Notes: generated from the letters alone by a model not told the origin. Positions 27,696 through 38,900 are shown, counted from the first letter of the stretch. The stretch: DNA of 64,000 bases from Affinundibacterium fentianense (GCF_018139545.1 NZ_JAGSPJ010000003.1:310001-374000); one strand, 5' to 3'. A program made the numbers and translations.

Positions 27696-29804
27696 ATGAG
27701 TACAATTGAAGTCAAAGTCCCTGATATCGGTGACTTTAAAGAAGTCGAAATTATCGAGGTCATGGTTAAGGTTGGTGATACGATCAAAGTTGATCAGTCC
27801 TTAATTACCGTTGAGTCTGACAAGGCGAGTATGGAGATCCCGTCTAGTCACGCGGGTGTCGTCAAAGAGCTGAAAGTGAAAGTGGGCGATAAGATTGCAG
27901 AAGGTAGCATCGTTCTCGTAGTCGAAGCGGCCGGTGCTGCAGCACCCGCATCTGCACCGGCATCTGCACCGGCGGCGTCAGCTCCAGCCTCCGCTGCGGC
28001 CCCAGTTGCTGCTGCCGCGGCTCCCGCCGTTTCTAGTGGCCCAATCGACGTCAAAGTGCCCGATATCGGCGATTTTAAAGAAGTCGAAGTCATCGAAGTG
28101 ATGGTGAAAGTAGGCGATACGGTCAAAGTCGATCAGTCTTTGGTGACGGTTGAGTCGGACAAGGCGAGTATGGAAATTCCATCGAGCCATGCTGGTGTCG
28201 TGAAAGAATTAAAAGTCAAAGTGGGTGATAAAGTTGCCGAAGGTAGTTTGCTGATCGTGGTGGAAGGCGTTGCTTCCGCGCCAGTTGGACAGGCAGTTGC
28301 TGCAGCGCCTGTAGCGCCTGCACCTACAGTAAACGCACCTGCCGTCGCTGCGCCACTGGCATCAAGCTATGCTGGCACCGTCGATATCGAATGCGACATG
28401 ATGGTGTTGGGTGCGGGGCCTGGTGGTTATTCTGCGGCCTTCCGCTCTGCGGATCTTGGTATGAGTACGGTATTGGTCGAGCGTTATTCGACCTTGGGCG
28501 GCGTGTGCTTAAATGTTGGCTGTATTCCATCCAAAGCCTTGTTACACGTAGCCGCAGTAATTGATGAAACCGCGGCGATGTCAGGTCATGGCGTAACATT
28601 CGCCAAGCCGCAAATTGATCTTGATGCTTTGCGTGCGCACAAAGATGGTGTCATCAAACAAATGACGGGTGGTTTAGCGGGTATGGCTAAGGCACGTAAA
28701 GTAAACGTTGTGCAAGGACTCGGACAATTCGTGAGCCCACATCACATCGAAGTGACAGCGGCTGATGGCAGTAAGAAAGTCGTGCAGTTCAAACAGGCGA
28801 TTATTTCTGCTGGCTCCTCTGTGGTGAAGCTGCCTTTCGTACCAGAAGATCCACGTATCGTTGACAGTACTGGCGCATTGGAATTGCGCCAAATCCCGAA
28901 GCGTATGTTGGTCATCGGTGGCGGTATCATTGGTTTAGAAATGGCGACGGTATATTCCACTTTGGGTGCTCGCATTGATGTCGTCGAAATGATGGATGGT
29001 TTGATGCAAGGTGCTGACCGCGATATGGTCAAGGTCTGGCAGAAGCATAATCAGCATCGCTTCGATAATGTAATGACCAAAACTAAGACTGTCGGTGTCG
29101 AGGCACTGCCTGAGGGAATCAAAGTCACGTTTGAAGCAGCGGAAGCCGGTGCAACTGCACCCGCGCCACAGCTCTACGATTTGGTTTTGGTGGCGGTGGG
29201 GCGTAGTCCGAACGGTAAGAAAATCGCCGCCGACAAAGCTGGCGTGGCAGTGACAGATCGTGGTTTCATTCATGTCGACAAGCAAATGCGCACCAACGTG
29301 CCGCATATTTTTGCGATCGGCGATTTAGTTGGCCAGCCGATGCTGGCTCACAAAGCTGTGCATGAAGCGCACGTGGCAGCGGAAGCAGCGGCCGGACACA
29401 AAGCATTCTTTGATGCGACCGTGATTCCTTCTGTGGCTTACACCGATCCTGAAGTAGCTTGGGTTGGTGTCACCGAAGACGAAGCGAAAGCCAAAGGCAT
29501 GGCGATCGAGAAAGGCGTTTTCCCATGGGCCGCTTCTGGTCGCGCTGTCGCGAATGGCCGCGCTGAAGGCTTCACCAAGTTGATTTTCGATGCCGAAAGC
29601 AAACGCATTATTGGTGGCGGTATCGTCGGTACACATGCTGGCGATATGATCGGTGAAGTCGCAGTGGCGATTGAGATGGGGGCTGATGCGGTGGATATCG
29701 GCAAAACCATTCATCCCCATCCAACCTTGGGTGAGTCGATTGGTATGGCAGCCGAAGTTTACAAAGGCGTCTGTACCGATTTGCCGCCGCAGCGCAAGAA
29801 GTAA
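27696..29804 (+). CDS. lpdA: Dihydrolipoyl dehydrogenase (E3) with two N-terminal lipoyl domains
   Basis: FAD enzyme that reoxidises the dihydrolipoyl groups of the complex with NAD. The 702-residue protein begins with two near-identical lipoyl domains (about 2-76 and 117-190; lipoyl lysines near 43 and 156) joined by Ala/Pro linkers. The E3 body starts near 228, with the FAD motif GAGPGGY near 239, the redox disulfide CLNVGC (271 and 276), a second dinucleotide motif [10 protein letters not shown] and the C-terminal catalytic [15 protein letters not shown] precedes the ATG. One lipoyl domain is the usual betaproteobacterial form; two is unusual. The gene lies 15 bases after aceF and ends at a terminator. 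Confidence 0.96.
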   Translation: MSTIEVKVPDIGDFKEVEIIEVMVKVGDTIKVDQSLITVESDKASMEIPSSHAGVVKELKVKVGDKIAEGSIVLVVEAAGAAAPASAPASAPAASAPASAAAPVAAAAAPAVSSGPIDVKVPDIGDFKEVEVIEVMVKVGDTVKVDQSLVTVESDKASMEIPSSHAGVVKELKVKVGDKVAEGSLLIVVEGVASAPVGQAVAAAPVAPAPTVNAPAVAAPLASSYAGTVDIECDMMVLGAGPGGYSAAFRSADLGMSTVLVERYSTLGGVCLNVGCIPSKALLHVAAVIDETAAMSGHGVTFAKPQIDLDALRAHKDGVIKQMTGGLAGMAKARKVNVVQGLGQFVSPHHIEVTAADGSKKVVQFKQAIISAGSSVVKLPFVPEDPRIVDSTGALELRQIPKRMLVIGGGIIGLEMATVYSTLGARIDVVEMMDGLMQGADRDMVKVWQKHNQHRFDNVMTKTKTVGVEALPEGIKVTFEAAEAGATAPAPQLYDLVLVAVGRSPNGKKIAADKAGVAVTDRGFIHVDKQMRTNVPHIFAIGDLVGQPMLAHKAVHEAHVAAEAAAGHKAFFDATVIPSVAYTDPEVAWVGVTEDEAKAKGMAIEKGVFPWAASGRAVANGRAEGFTKLIFDAESKRIIGGGIVGTHAGDMIGEVAVAIEMGADAVDIGKTIHPHPTLGESIGMAAEVYKGVCTDLPPQRKK

Positions 29805-29840
29805 TCGATACGGTCCAATTACAGTTGTGACGTAATTTAA

Positions 29841-29870
29841 CCCTGATGTCGTAAGGCATCAGGGTTTTTT
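29841..29870 (+). terminator. Rho-independent terminator of the pdh operon
   Basis: CCCTGATG (29841-29848) pairs perfectly with CATCAGGG (29857-29864) around an 8-base loop, followed by six T residues (29865-29870). It is 36 bases after the lpdA stop. Confidence 0.92.
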
Positions 29871-30033
29871 ATTTTGATTTTTGTAGCAAAGAACTATTGG
29901 TTTGGCGCTCTTTAATTGACGAGAAAACGAAAAGAAATATCAGCAATTTATTTTAATTTTCAGTAATATTCGAGTCTTGAAAATTGGTGCGTTTGGTTTA
30001 GGCCACAATTATGACAAGAGACATTGAGACAAA

Positions 30034-30660
30034 ATGCTAAAACAGTTTTTTACCAATCCAAGTTATGGCTACCAGAGAGATTTGCTAAAGTATTCGGGCA
30101 AGTTGTACGAGCTTAAAACATTTCGTCAAGATCCATATTTATCCAATGCGATTGCGCATGCAGAATTGATACAACAGGGCGTTGTCGATGAGCGAGCGGT
30201 TCGTGCGTCCGCTGGATTGACAATGATGTTGGCGATGTTGGTTTTTTGTGCCGCGTTTTTCTATGGCATGTTTTTGCCGATTACTTTATTCGCGAGTTAC
30301 TCATTTTTAGATTTTGTTTTGCGGGTATGTGCTGGTGTACAGTTTTCACCGACGCTCGTGCTCTCAAATTGGATTACACAAAGTGTTTTGGGAATGCAAG
30401 CTGAGTGGGTTTCTGCTATCCCTAAGCGTTTTGCTTGGACAATCGGAATTATTCTTTCTGGTGTCGTTGCAACATTATTCTGGACAGAAAAAAATGGCTT
30501 AACGACGCAACTCATTTGTGGTGTATGTGTTCTATTTACTTGGATGGAGTCTACTTTTAGCTATTGTGCTGGCTGCCACATTTATAAATTACTTGATTTG
30601 AAATCTGATATGTGTGCGGGTGCAAGTTGCGAAGTGCGACGTCCTGATAACTTAGTTTGA
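30034..30660 (+). CDS. DUF4395-like integral membrane protein
   Basis: A 208-residue membrane protein of unknown function. An N-terminal cytoplasmic part (1-60) precedes about four hydrophobic segments. Features matching the DUF4395 family are VDERAVRASAGLTMMLA, the FSPTLVLSNWI stretch after an Arg-containing helix, PKRFAWTIGIILS, and FSYCAGCHIYKLL near the C-terminus, which contains a conserved CxGC. Members are often near thiol/sulfur genes in other genomes, and a TauE/SafE permease does lie about 2.8 kb away here, but no direct link is shown. Preceded by about 200 AT-rich bases. Confidence 0.72.
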   Translation: MLKQFFTNPSYGYQRDLLKYSGKLYELKTFRQDPYLSNAIAHAELIQQGVVDERAVRASAGLTMMLAMLVFCAAFFYGMFLPITLFASYSFLDFVLRVCAGVQFSPTLVLSNWITQSVLGMQAEWVSAIPKRFAWTIGIILSGVVATLFWTEKNGLTTQLICGVCVLFTWMESTFSYCAGCHIYKLLDLKSDMCAGASCEVRRPDNLV

Positions 30661-30681
30661 GTTTAAAAAAACGATAAAAAG

Positions 30682-33138
30682 TCATTCAGGATTGAGAGTT
30701 TGCCAAGACCTTGTTTGTGCATTGAAAAAACCACATTCACTCAGGGCTTGCGTCAGACTGTGTGCTTGTTTGCGCCGTTTTAACTCGGGAAAAACGTGCT
30801 CAGCAATTGCCTGCCCCTGTATGGTTTTGCTACTTGCAAAGTGTCGGGAGCCATGAAGCGCAATGCGTAAGTCTGGGATAGGAAGTAGTTCGCAATTATC
30901 TAAACTAATTTTCATGGATGTATGGAGAGTGAAGGGCGATAGAAGAGCGTCGACCTCGCCACTGCTCACCATATATACCATCTGACGCCATGTTTTTACA
31001 TCAAGACAATGCTTAATCCCAAGTTGTTCTAGTGTCTTCCAATCTGCGCTCCAATCACGATTTGATACTAATCGTAGGTTTTGCAGGTCTGCTAGAGACT
31101 TACATTCGAGGGCGTGAATATTGTGTGCCTGAGTGTAGATGCCGACTAATGATTCACCTTCATCAATCATCGCATCGGAAATGCAAATTTCTGTAGAGTA
31201 GATCTCAAGATCTGAAAGCCAACAAGTCGTGGCGAGGGCCGCGATACTTGCGACACGTAATTGTTCTATCCCGTTTGCATAACTATCGACTGGGATTATT
31301 TCAAACTGTGCGTCTGGCCAGACAGTATTCAAAGCCTGAATAAAAAATGCTAGTTCTACGACATCGCGTCGACTATTGGGTCCAGAAAATTCTGTGATTA
31401 CGTTGATATCTCGACCATCTAAGAAAAGTTGGTAATCCTCCAGTACATCCTTTGGGACCCCAATCTTTAGCAAGCTTTGGCTAACTTGAGGCGCAACTAA
31501 AGGCAGGTGCATTTGTATGCTTGTTCCTTCGCCCGGAATCGATTCGATGTCGATCTTCCCGCCAAATATCTGCGTAACGACAGTGTGGGCTAAATGCATT
31601 CCAAGGCCACTTCCTCCTTTTCCCAATTTTGTTGTGAAGAAGGGCTCGAATACGCGACGTAAGATCGCTGCTGGGATGCCATTTCCATCGTCGCTGAAAC
31701 GAATTTCGACATGGGTTTGATTGAGGAGTCGTGCCCGCAAGATCATGTTGCCGTGTTCAATGTTCTCAAATGCATGTAGTAAAGCATTATTGATAAGATT
31801 CATAAAGATCTGGCTCAATGGACCCGGATACGCATCCATCTGAATCCCTTTATCGATGTCAATTCGTATCGTATGTCCGGTTTGCTTGATAGTCGGTAAC
31901 ATCGCCAGCAAAGTTTCTTCAGCAACGTCTGCAAGATTAAATTGACGGCGTTGTTCCGAATGCTGGTCGGCGGATAATTGTTTAAAACTACTGATGAGTG
32001 AGGCCGCTCGCTCTAAATTTTGTTGCAAAATTGCGGTTCCGCGAAACGCGTCAGTAAAAAAGTCGTTCAGGGCTTTCCGCGTAAATCGGGTCTCACTGAT
32101 GATTTCTAATTCTTTCAATTTATCCGACAAGGTACTACTGACAAGAAGTGCATTACCAATTGGTGTATTCAATTCATGTGCGACGCCGGAAACTAAAGCA
32201 CCCAAGGCTGCATTTTTTTCATTTTGTACCAATTCATAGCGTGTTCCTTCCAGACTCTGTAGTGATTCGATCAGTCGAGAGTTACTTGCTGCGAGGGCGC
32301 GAGTCCGTTCTTCAACGCGGCTTTCTAGTATTTCATTGCTGCGAGCAAGTTCGCGTTTTAATCGATCGGATTCTCGTAGTTCAATACGTGATTGTCGCCA
32401 GCCCCAAATAAGATAGAGTGCTATCCCTGTTAGCCACGCGAATATAACGAATAAGCGAAAGCTCTCGGTTGAAATCCATTGCCCGACAAACTCCACAGAT
32501 TTGACACGAATTTTGTATTTTCCGGCGACGACGTTGCCACCAGTGATGAAACTCAGTGTCGTGACATTCTCAAGTTGCGGCCCGAGGTGGGCAATATCAG
32601 TTGGATTTTGTTGAGTCCACCACGAAGCGACCATAAATTGATTGAGGCGAAATTCAACTGTTCCAGCGGACTGGCTAGGATCGAACACGACCTCATGTGG
32701 CTTCAAACTTCGAGCAGAATTAGCTTGTGAATAGGCTGGATCAAAGTTACGTAGAAAAACGCGAACGGAGCGACTTGAGGCAGGCCCTTCACTTTGAATT
32801 TGTAACTTAACGGTATCGTATTGATTGAGATTAATTCCTTGGTCATTACCGCTCAATTCAAATGCAAGTTCACAAAATGGCCATTGATAGACCATTGAGA
32901 TTTGGCATTCAAGTTCGTATCCCTCCTGAGTTTGTTCAAACTTCGCGATGCTTTCCCCGCCTTCCGGCCTATCATCGATCACGGATACGGGATAGGTGGA
33001 ATTGGCGCCAATCGTCAGATAGCGTTTCATCCAGTGCTCATTCGCATACAGCGCCATCAAACTAAATAAGATCAGGCCAAGAACAACTTGACGTGAAAGG
33101 CGATGAGAAGTGGCTTCGGAGCTGAGTGAGTCGGTCAC
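30682..33138 (-). CDS. Membrane sensor histidine kinase with C-terminal solute-binding-like domain
   Basis: An 818-residue sensor kinase. One transmembrane helix (about 17-33) and a second (about 228-246) enclose a periplasmic beta-rich domain (about 40-220) resembling a CBM11/CIA30 jelly-roll. A coiled coil follows (about 250-305). HisKA has the phospho-acceptor in VAHELNTP (His 321), and the ATPase shows the N box (NLINNALLHA), DDGNGIP, FEPFFTTK and GSGLGMHL. After residue about 556 comes a 260-residue extension whose pattern (DWSADWKTLEQLGI, MVYMVSSGEVDALL) resembles family-3 solute-binding proteins, predicted cytoplasmic. No receiver or partner response regulator is nearby. The gene is convergent with the DUF4395 gene; the signal is unknown. 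Confidence 0.88.
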   Translation of the reverse strand: MTDSLSSEATSHRLSRQVVLGLILFSLMALYANEHWMKRYLTIGANSTYPVSVIDDRPEGGESIAKFEQTQEGYELECQISMVYQWPFCELAFELSGNDQGINLNQYDTVKLQIQSEGPASSRSVRVFLRNFDPAYSQANSARSLKPHEVVFDPSQSAGTVEFRLNQFMVASWWTQQNPTDIAHLGPQLENVTTLSFITGGNVVAGKYKIRVKSVEFVGQWISTESFRLFVIFAWLTGIALYLIWGWRQSRIELRESDRLKRELARSNEILESRVEERTRALAASNSRLIESLQSLEGTRYELVQNEKNAALGALVSGVAHELNTPIGNALLVSSTLSDKLKELEIISETRFTRKALNDFFTDAFRGTAILQQNLERAASLISSFKQLSADQHSEQRRQFNLADVAEETLLAMLPTIKQTGHTIRIDIDKGIQMDAYPGPLSQIFMNLINNALLHAFENIEHGNMILRARLLNQTHVEIRFSDDGNGIPAAILRRVFEPFFTTKLGKGGSGLGMHLAHTVVTQIFGGKIDIESIPGEGTSIQMHLPLVAPQVSQSLLKIGVPKDVLEDYQLFLDGRDINVITEFSGPNSRRDVVELAFFIQALNTVWPDAQFEIIPVDSYANGIEQLRVASIAALATTCWLSDLEIYSTEICISDAMIDEGESLVGIYTQAHNIHALECKSLADLQNLRLVSNRDWSADWKTLEQLGIKHCLDVKTWRQMVYMVSSGEVDALLSPFTLHTSMKISLDNCELLPIPDLRIALHGSRHFASSKTIQGQAIAEHVFPELKRRKQAHSLTQALSECGFFNAQTRSWQTLNPE

Positions 33139-33426
33139 GATAAATTCTCAAGATAGCTGCATTGATTATTTCGATTCTACTCGTATTTTTTCACACTGAA
33201 TTGTGGTTTCGGTGGTGCACTCACAAGAAATTCGCGGTTTGTTGCAAGTTCCGTTCAAATAGCGGAAAGCACTTGCATTTGAAATGCGCTGCATGGATAC
33301 TCGCACATATTTTATAGATATATTAAAGTGGTGTAGCTTGCAATTAGCTGACCCTTGGTCAGAACATTTTATCGGTGCTCACATTTCCTAAATTATTCGC
33401 TTCGCTTGCTATCTTGGCCGAGCTCA

Positions 33427-34401
33427 ATGAAAAAGTATCCAATGAAACAAATCCTACTCACTATCGGGCTGTTGAATTTGTCCGGCTGCACAGTCCAAAA
33501 AAGTGAGTTACGACTCGCATTGTTGATTGTATTTGCGAGCTCTGCAATTGGTTTTATTTTGGTCTGGGGCTGGCGTTTAAGACAGATGCGCAAACTCAAT
33601 ATCGCTTGGTCGATCCCACGTCCAATTGAAATCGTGATTGGTGCAGTGACGGATTTCTTTGATACTTTGGGGATTGGATCATTTGCTCCGAGCACAGCTT
33701 TTTTTCGCCTAGGGAAATTAGTGCCAGATGAATTAATTCCGGGCACTTTGAACGTTGGACATACGCTAGGAACCATAACGCAAGCATTAATTTTTATCCA
33801 GATTGTCGATGTCGCGCCGGGTACGCTATTACCCATGATCGTTGCTGCTGGTGGTGGCGCGTGGCTCGGAACATCAATAGTCGGAGGTCTACCACGATTC
33901 CATATTCGGCTGGGGATGGGGGCTGCCATGTTGCTCGCTGCCTTAATCATGCTGAGTTCCCTGCTAGGTCTGCTGCCGACTGGCTTAGACGCACTTGAGC
34001 TAACGGGGTGGCGCTGGTGGGTTGGTGTCGTTGGTAACTTTGCCTTGGGTCTGCTGATGCCTTTGGGAATAGGGCTCTATGCACCCTGCATGATCATGGT
34101 AAGCCTATTGGGTATGAGTCCGCTGGCAGCCTTTCCAATCATGATGGGATCGTGCGCTTTCTTAATGCCGATAAGCAGCTTGGGATTTATCAATAATCAA
34201 AAGTATCAAGTATCGACAGCCCTTGGTATTGCCCTTGGCGGAGTGCCAGCAGTGCTGATAGCAGCTTACCTTGTTAAATCTTTGCCTTTAGATTATGTTC
34301 GATGGATTGTAGTGCTCGTTGTTTTCGGTGTTGCACTCAGTCTAATTTGGTCAGCTTGGACAGAACGATTCAAATCAATCCATTCTGGTCAAAAGGAGTG
34401 A
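33427..34401 (+). CDS. TauE/SafE-family sulfite-exporter-like permease
   Basis: A polytopic membrane protein of 324 residues from ATG 33427. The family features VTDFFDTLGIGSFAPSTAFFRL in the first repeat and the matching GLLMPLGIGLYAPCMIM in the second define the TauE/SafE (DUF81) fold, with eight or so transmembrane helices. Members export sulfite, sulfoacetate or similar anions; the substrate here is unknown. The start is uncertain: ATG 33442 and an upstream frame to 33355 exist, and no strong ribosome-binding site is visible. The N-terminus has a lipobox-like LSGC ahead of the first permease helix, which is odd. It precedes an RND pump by about 410 bases, with no shared function implied. 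Confidence 0.85.
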   Translation: MKKYPMKQILLTIGLLNLSGCTVQKSELRLALLIVFASSAIGFILVWGWRLRQMRKLNIAWSIPRPIEIVIGAVTDFFDTLGIGSFAPSTAFFRLGKLVPDELIPGTLNVGHTLGTITQALIFIQIVDVAPGTLLPMIVAAGGGAWLGTSIVGGLPRFHIRLGMGAAMLLAALIMLSSLLGLLPTGLDALELTGWRWWVGVVGNFALGLLMPLGIGLYAPCMIMVSLLGMSPLAAFPIMMGSCAFLMPISSLGFINNQKYQVSTALGIALGGVPAVLIAAYLVKSLPLDYVRWIVVLVVFGVALSLIWSAWTERFKSIHSGQKE

Positions 34402-34812
34402 TTTTCTCAAATCAATAAGTAATATATTTTTCTGGTTTTTTCTATCAGGTCGAAACAGCTATTTGAATTGCTGTTAGCATAGCGACTAGGAAAAAAGTTC
34501 GTCACATCGCTGTACGCATCACAAACTTAGTTGAAATTCTAAGGCGACTGCCATTGCGAATGACAGTTTTGTGCTGGTGTGATGCGACTAGACTTGCTAG
34601 CGCTTAATCGTCAGTGACACAGATACGCTCTAATGGGACATCTGATGAATGATGTCGACTTCAAGCAGTTTCTTCTTAAACTTTGCTTTCCACTTAGTTC
34701 ATTCTGATTGAGCGATGGCGTTCTGCTGTGTTGCGAGTGACGCATGCGTCTAACTCCATACTGAGATATTGCAAAAATGAAGCAATTGATTATTTGAATA
34801 AAGGAAGTGCTT
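34402..34812. other. Intergenic region before the RND efflux operon
   Basis: About 410 bases. CGCATCACA (34515-34523) and TGTGATGCG (34578-34586) form a 9-base inverted repeat 54 bases apart, perhaps a long hairpin or an operator pair. I saw no gene or terminator with confidence. It should contain the promoter for the downstream efflux genes. Confidence 0.4.
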
Positions 34813-35958
34813 ATGAACATGAAATGGATTGCAGTTGGATTGGCTGGATTTACTTTAAGTTTCATTCATCATGGTGCAGACGCGCAAAATGCAAGCTCGG
34901 CCAAAGTCGGTCCTGTTACCTCCTCAAAACCTGCATTGACAGTGACGGCGGTTAAAATTGGTCAAGCAAATTTGGAAACCAAGTTAGCCGCGCATGGCAA
35001 TATCGCGGCTTGGCAAGAAGCCAGCATTGGTTCTGAATCGAGTGGCCTGCGGATCGCAGAGGTACTCGTGAATGTCGGCGATATGGTGAGTAAAGGGCAG
35101 TTGTTGGCACGTTTTGCCAATGAGTCGGTTTTAGCGGACATCGCTCAGGCAAAAGCAGCACTAGCAGAGGCCGAGGCGACTGCCTTAGAAGCAAGCAATA
35201 ACGCAGACAGAGCGCGCGGACTTCAGGCGAGTGGTGCGATCAGTAAACAACAAATTGGCCAATATTTGACGTCGGAACAAACTGCGAAAGCAAGAGTCTC
35301 TGCCGCTAAAGCAGTTCTCGATGTTCAACAACTACGTTTAAAGTACACGCAAGTCTTGGCACCTGATAGCGGTTTAATCTCAGCCCGCAGTGCGACTGTC
35401 GGTGCGGTGATAGGGAATGGCACAGAGTTGTTCAAACTCATTCGACAAGCACGCCTTGAATGGCGAGCTGAAGTGACATCTGCTGAACTAAGTAAAATCA
35501 CAAAGGGAATGCGTGTCAATTTAATTGCGCCAAATGGTGAATTGGCAAATGGGAGAGTGCGTGTGATCGGGCCAACCGTTGAAGTCAGCAATCGTACCGG
35601 TTTGGTTTATGTGGATATAGTTCCTTCGAAAGATAAAAAGTCGGATCAGGCGTTCAAAGCTGGAATGTTTGCTCGAGGCGAATTCATTTTAGGAAGTGCT
35701 GCAGCATTCATCGTGCCACAACAGGCTGTGGTCGTGCGAGATGGATTTAGCTTTGTTTTTAAAATCAATCCAGATCGCCGCGTAACGCAAGTTAAAGTGC
35801 AGACTGGACAAAGAAGTCTAGTAAATGGTGTCGAGCAAATTGAGATTGTCAACGGCATCAGCGTCGGCTCGCAAATTGCTGCCAGTGGCGTTGGTTTTCT
35901 CAATGATGGTGATTTGGTGCAATTGGTTGAAACACCTGTTTCTGGTCAAAAGAAATAG
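34813..35958 (+). CDS. RND efflux periplasmic adaptor (membrane fusion protein)
   Basis: Adaptor linking an inner-membrane RND pump to an outer-membrane channel. The 381-residue protein has an N-terminal signal peptide (MKWIAVGLAGFTLSFIHHGADA), a biotinyl-lipoyl-like half (GLRIAEVLVNVGDMVSKGQLLARF), an alpha-helical hairpin rich in Ala/Glu (about 100-155), the second lipoyl half with the LKYTQVLAPDSGLISARSATVG motif, and beta-barrel and membrane-proximal domains. AGGAAG precedes ATG 34813; an in-frame GTG at 34807 is the other option. The pump gene follows 9 bases later. No outer-membrane factor or local regulator is visible. Confidence 0.92.
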   Translation: MNMKWIAVGLAGFTLSFIHHGADAQNASSAKVGPVTSSKPALTVTAVKIGQANLETKLAAHGNIAAWQEASIGSESSGLRIAEVLVNVGDMVSKGQLLARFANESVLADIAQAKAALAEAEATALEASNNADRARGLQASGAISKQQIGQYLTSEQTAKARVSAAKAVLDVQQLRLKYTQVLAPDSGLISARSATVGAVIGNGTELFKLIRQARLEWRAEVTSAELSKITKGMRVNLIAPNGELANGRVRVIGPTVEVSNRTGLVYVDIVPSKDKKSDQAFKAGMFARGEFILGSAAAFIVPQQAVVVRDGFSFVFKINPDRRVTQVKVQTGQRSLVNGVEQIEIVNGISVGSQIAASGVGFLNDGDLVQLVETPVSGQKK

Positions 35959-35967
35959 AGGCGTAAC

Positions 35968-38900
35968 ATGAATTTTTCTACGCTTTCTATCAAGAATCCA
36001 ATTCCTGCAATTATGTTGTTTGCCTTATTGACTTTGGCAGGTATTTTGTCGTTTCGCAGTACGATAGTGCAGGATTTTCCTGATATTGAACTTCCTTTGG
36101 TGATGGTTAACGCAAGCTTGCCGGGTGCTGCACCCGCGCAACTTGAAACAGAAGTCGCTCGCAAGATTGAAGATGCTGTAGCGAGTTTGCAAGGCGTTAA
36201 AAATGTGTACACCAAGGTGCTCGATGGAAGTGTGTCAATCACAGTTGAGTTTATTCTTGAAAAGGTTTTGTCTGATGCTGTCAACGAAGTGCGCGATGCG
36301 GTTGCGAGCGTCCGCGCGGACTTGCCAAGTGAAATGCGTGATCCCACGGTGACAAAAATGTCGACGGCGGGTCGGGTTATTTTGACTTACACGGTCGAGC
36401 CTGATCTTGCAAAATCGAGGCAACAAGTCGCTGGTGACAATACAACGCCGGATGAACAAGAGTTAAGTTGGTTTGTCGATAATACGGTTTCTAAACGATT
36501 ACGTGCTGTGCCAGGTGTTGGTGCTGTGAAGCGCATGGGGGGAGTGAATCGCGAAGTTAGCATTGAATTAAATGCGGATAAGATGGCTGCATTGAAAGTA
36601 TCAGCACTGGATGTTTCGAGACGCTTGAAAACTGTGCAGAAAGAAGCGCCAGGAGGACGTGGAGACGTGAGTGGAGCGGAGCAAGCGGTGCGAACGATTG
36701 CCACGGTAAAGTCTGCGGAAGAGTTAGCGCGAATGGATATTCCATTGCCAGATGGTCGGCATATTCGCTTAGATCAGGTTGCGAACGTCAAGGATACTGT
36801 TAGCGAACCGCGTGCGCGTGCCACTTATAATGGCAAATCGGTTGTGGGGTTCGAAATTTTTCGCACCAAAGGTGCATCGGAGGTTGATGTCGCCAATGGA
36901 ACCCGATTGGCAATCGCTGAATTGCAGTCGAACAATCCAAAATATTTGTTTAAGCACGCGATTGATAACGCACAACCTGTTGAGGAAAACTTTAAAGGCT
37001 CGATGGAATTGTTGTATGAAGGTGCCTTACTCGCTGTGTTGGTAGTCTGGTGGTTTTTGCGTGATTGGCGCTCAACGCTCGTGGCAGCAGCTGCGTTGCC
37101 ACTGTCCGTCATCCCAACCTTTTTGGGCTTAAAGTATTTTGGCTATACGCTCAATACGGTAACGCTCTTGTCGTTGGCTTTGGTTGTGGGTGTCTTGGTC
37201 GATGATGCGATCGTTGAGATTGAAAATATTGCGCGCCATTTGCAGATGGGAAAATCGCCGATGGAGGCCGCGACTGAAGCAGCGGATGAGATTGGAATGG
37301 CGGTCATTGCGACAACGTTTGCTTTGGTTGCCGTATTTTTGCCAACAGCTTTTATGGGGGGAGTCCCAGGTCTCTTCTTTAAGCAGTTTGGTTGGACCGC
37401 AGTGATTGCAATCTTGGCGTCGCTAGTGGTTGCGCGTTTGCTTACGCCCATGATGGCCGCGTATATTTTGAAAGCGCCAGAAAGGGATGCTACTGGTAAT
37501 TTGCATGACAAACCAGATAGCTGGATGATGCAAAAATATATGGCAACGATGCAGTGGTGTTTACGACACCGCCTAATTACGGTTATTTCAGCAGCGCTTT
37601 TCTTTGTCGCTTCGATTGCCTTGGTGGGGTTGCTCCCGACGGGGTTTGTTCCACCATCCGATCGTGCGCAGACCCAAGTTAATATCGAACTGCCGCCTGG
37701 AAGTACTTTAAGTGAAACTAGTGAAGTAGCTGAGCAAGCACGAATTGCCGTAATGTCGGTCAAAGGGATTGTTGGTGTGTTTAGTTCAATTGGCGGTGGA
37801 TCGAGTGGCGATGCATTTGCTCCGGGGGCTGCTGCAGAAGCGCGGCGTGCTGTGCTGACGGTCACGGCAGTTCACCGTGATCAAAGAAAGCAAAGCATGT
37901 CTGACCTTGATAATTTGATTCGCGAAAAAATGAATGCCATTTCCGGCGCTAAATTTTCAGTGGGCCCAGCAGATACTGGAGTCAAGTTGCAACTCGTGTT
38001 AAAGAGTGAGGATCCCTTAGCATTGATAGAAACAGCACGTCAAGTTGAGCGTGAGTTACGGGGCTTAAAAGGTATTGGCAATGTGAGCTCAAGCGCATCT
38101 TTGGTTCGACCTGAAATCATTGTTAAACCAGATATGGCAAGAGCTGCTGATCTGGGAGTCACTGCAGATAGTATTGGAGAAACTGTGCGTGTAGCGACGG
38201 CGGGCGACTATGATATGGCACTTTCAAAGATGAACCTAGCTCAACGTCAAGTTCCGATTCGAGTCAAACTTCCAGACTTTGTTCGCGCAGATTTGTCCGC
38301 GATAGAACGTCTCACAGTTCCAGGTAAAAATGGGCCGGTGATGATTGGTAGTGTTGCATCTGTGAGTATGGATTCGGGGCCTGCGCAAATTGATCGATTG
38401 AATCGCAGCCGCAATGTGACATTAGATGTTGAGTTGGGTGGGCGTCAATTAGGTGAAGTAAATGAAGAGGCGCGAGCATTGCCCGCGATGAAGAATTTGC
38501 CGCCCTCGGTTAGTATCGCTGAATTGGGCGATGCGCAAGAGATGGAAGCACTGTTTGCTAGTTTTGGAATCGCCATGCTGATTGGGGTCTTGTGCATTTA
38601 TGGCGTATTGGTTTTGTTGTTCAAAGATTTTCTACAACCCGCGACAATCTTGGCCGCGTTGCCACTCAGTATAGGTGGTGCATTCGTTGCTTTATTGTTG
38701 ACAGGACGAGCACTATCAATGCCATCCATGATTGGATTAATTATGCTTATGGGCATAGTCACAAAAAATTCTATCCTGTTGGTTGACTATGCGATCATCG
38801 CGCGCGGTGCAGGTATGGATAGATTTGCGGCACTAGTGGATGCGTGCCATAAACGCAGTCGGCCTATCATTATGACAACGATTGCGATGGGTGCGGGTAT

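Noticed and set aside
37143..37865. 240-codon minus-strand frame within the RND permease
   Set aside because: Long antisense frame caused by codon bias of the efflux gene; no signals or family pattern.
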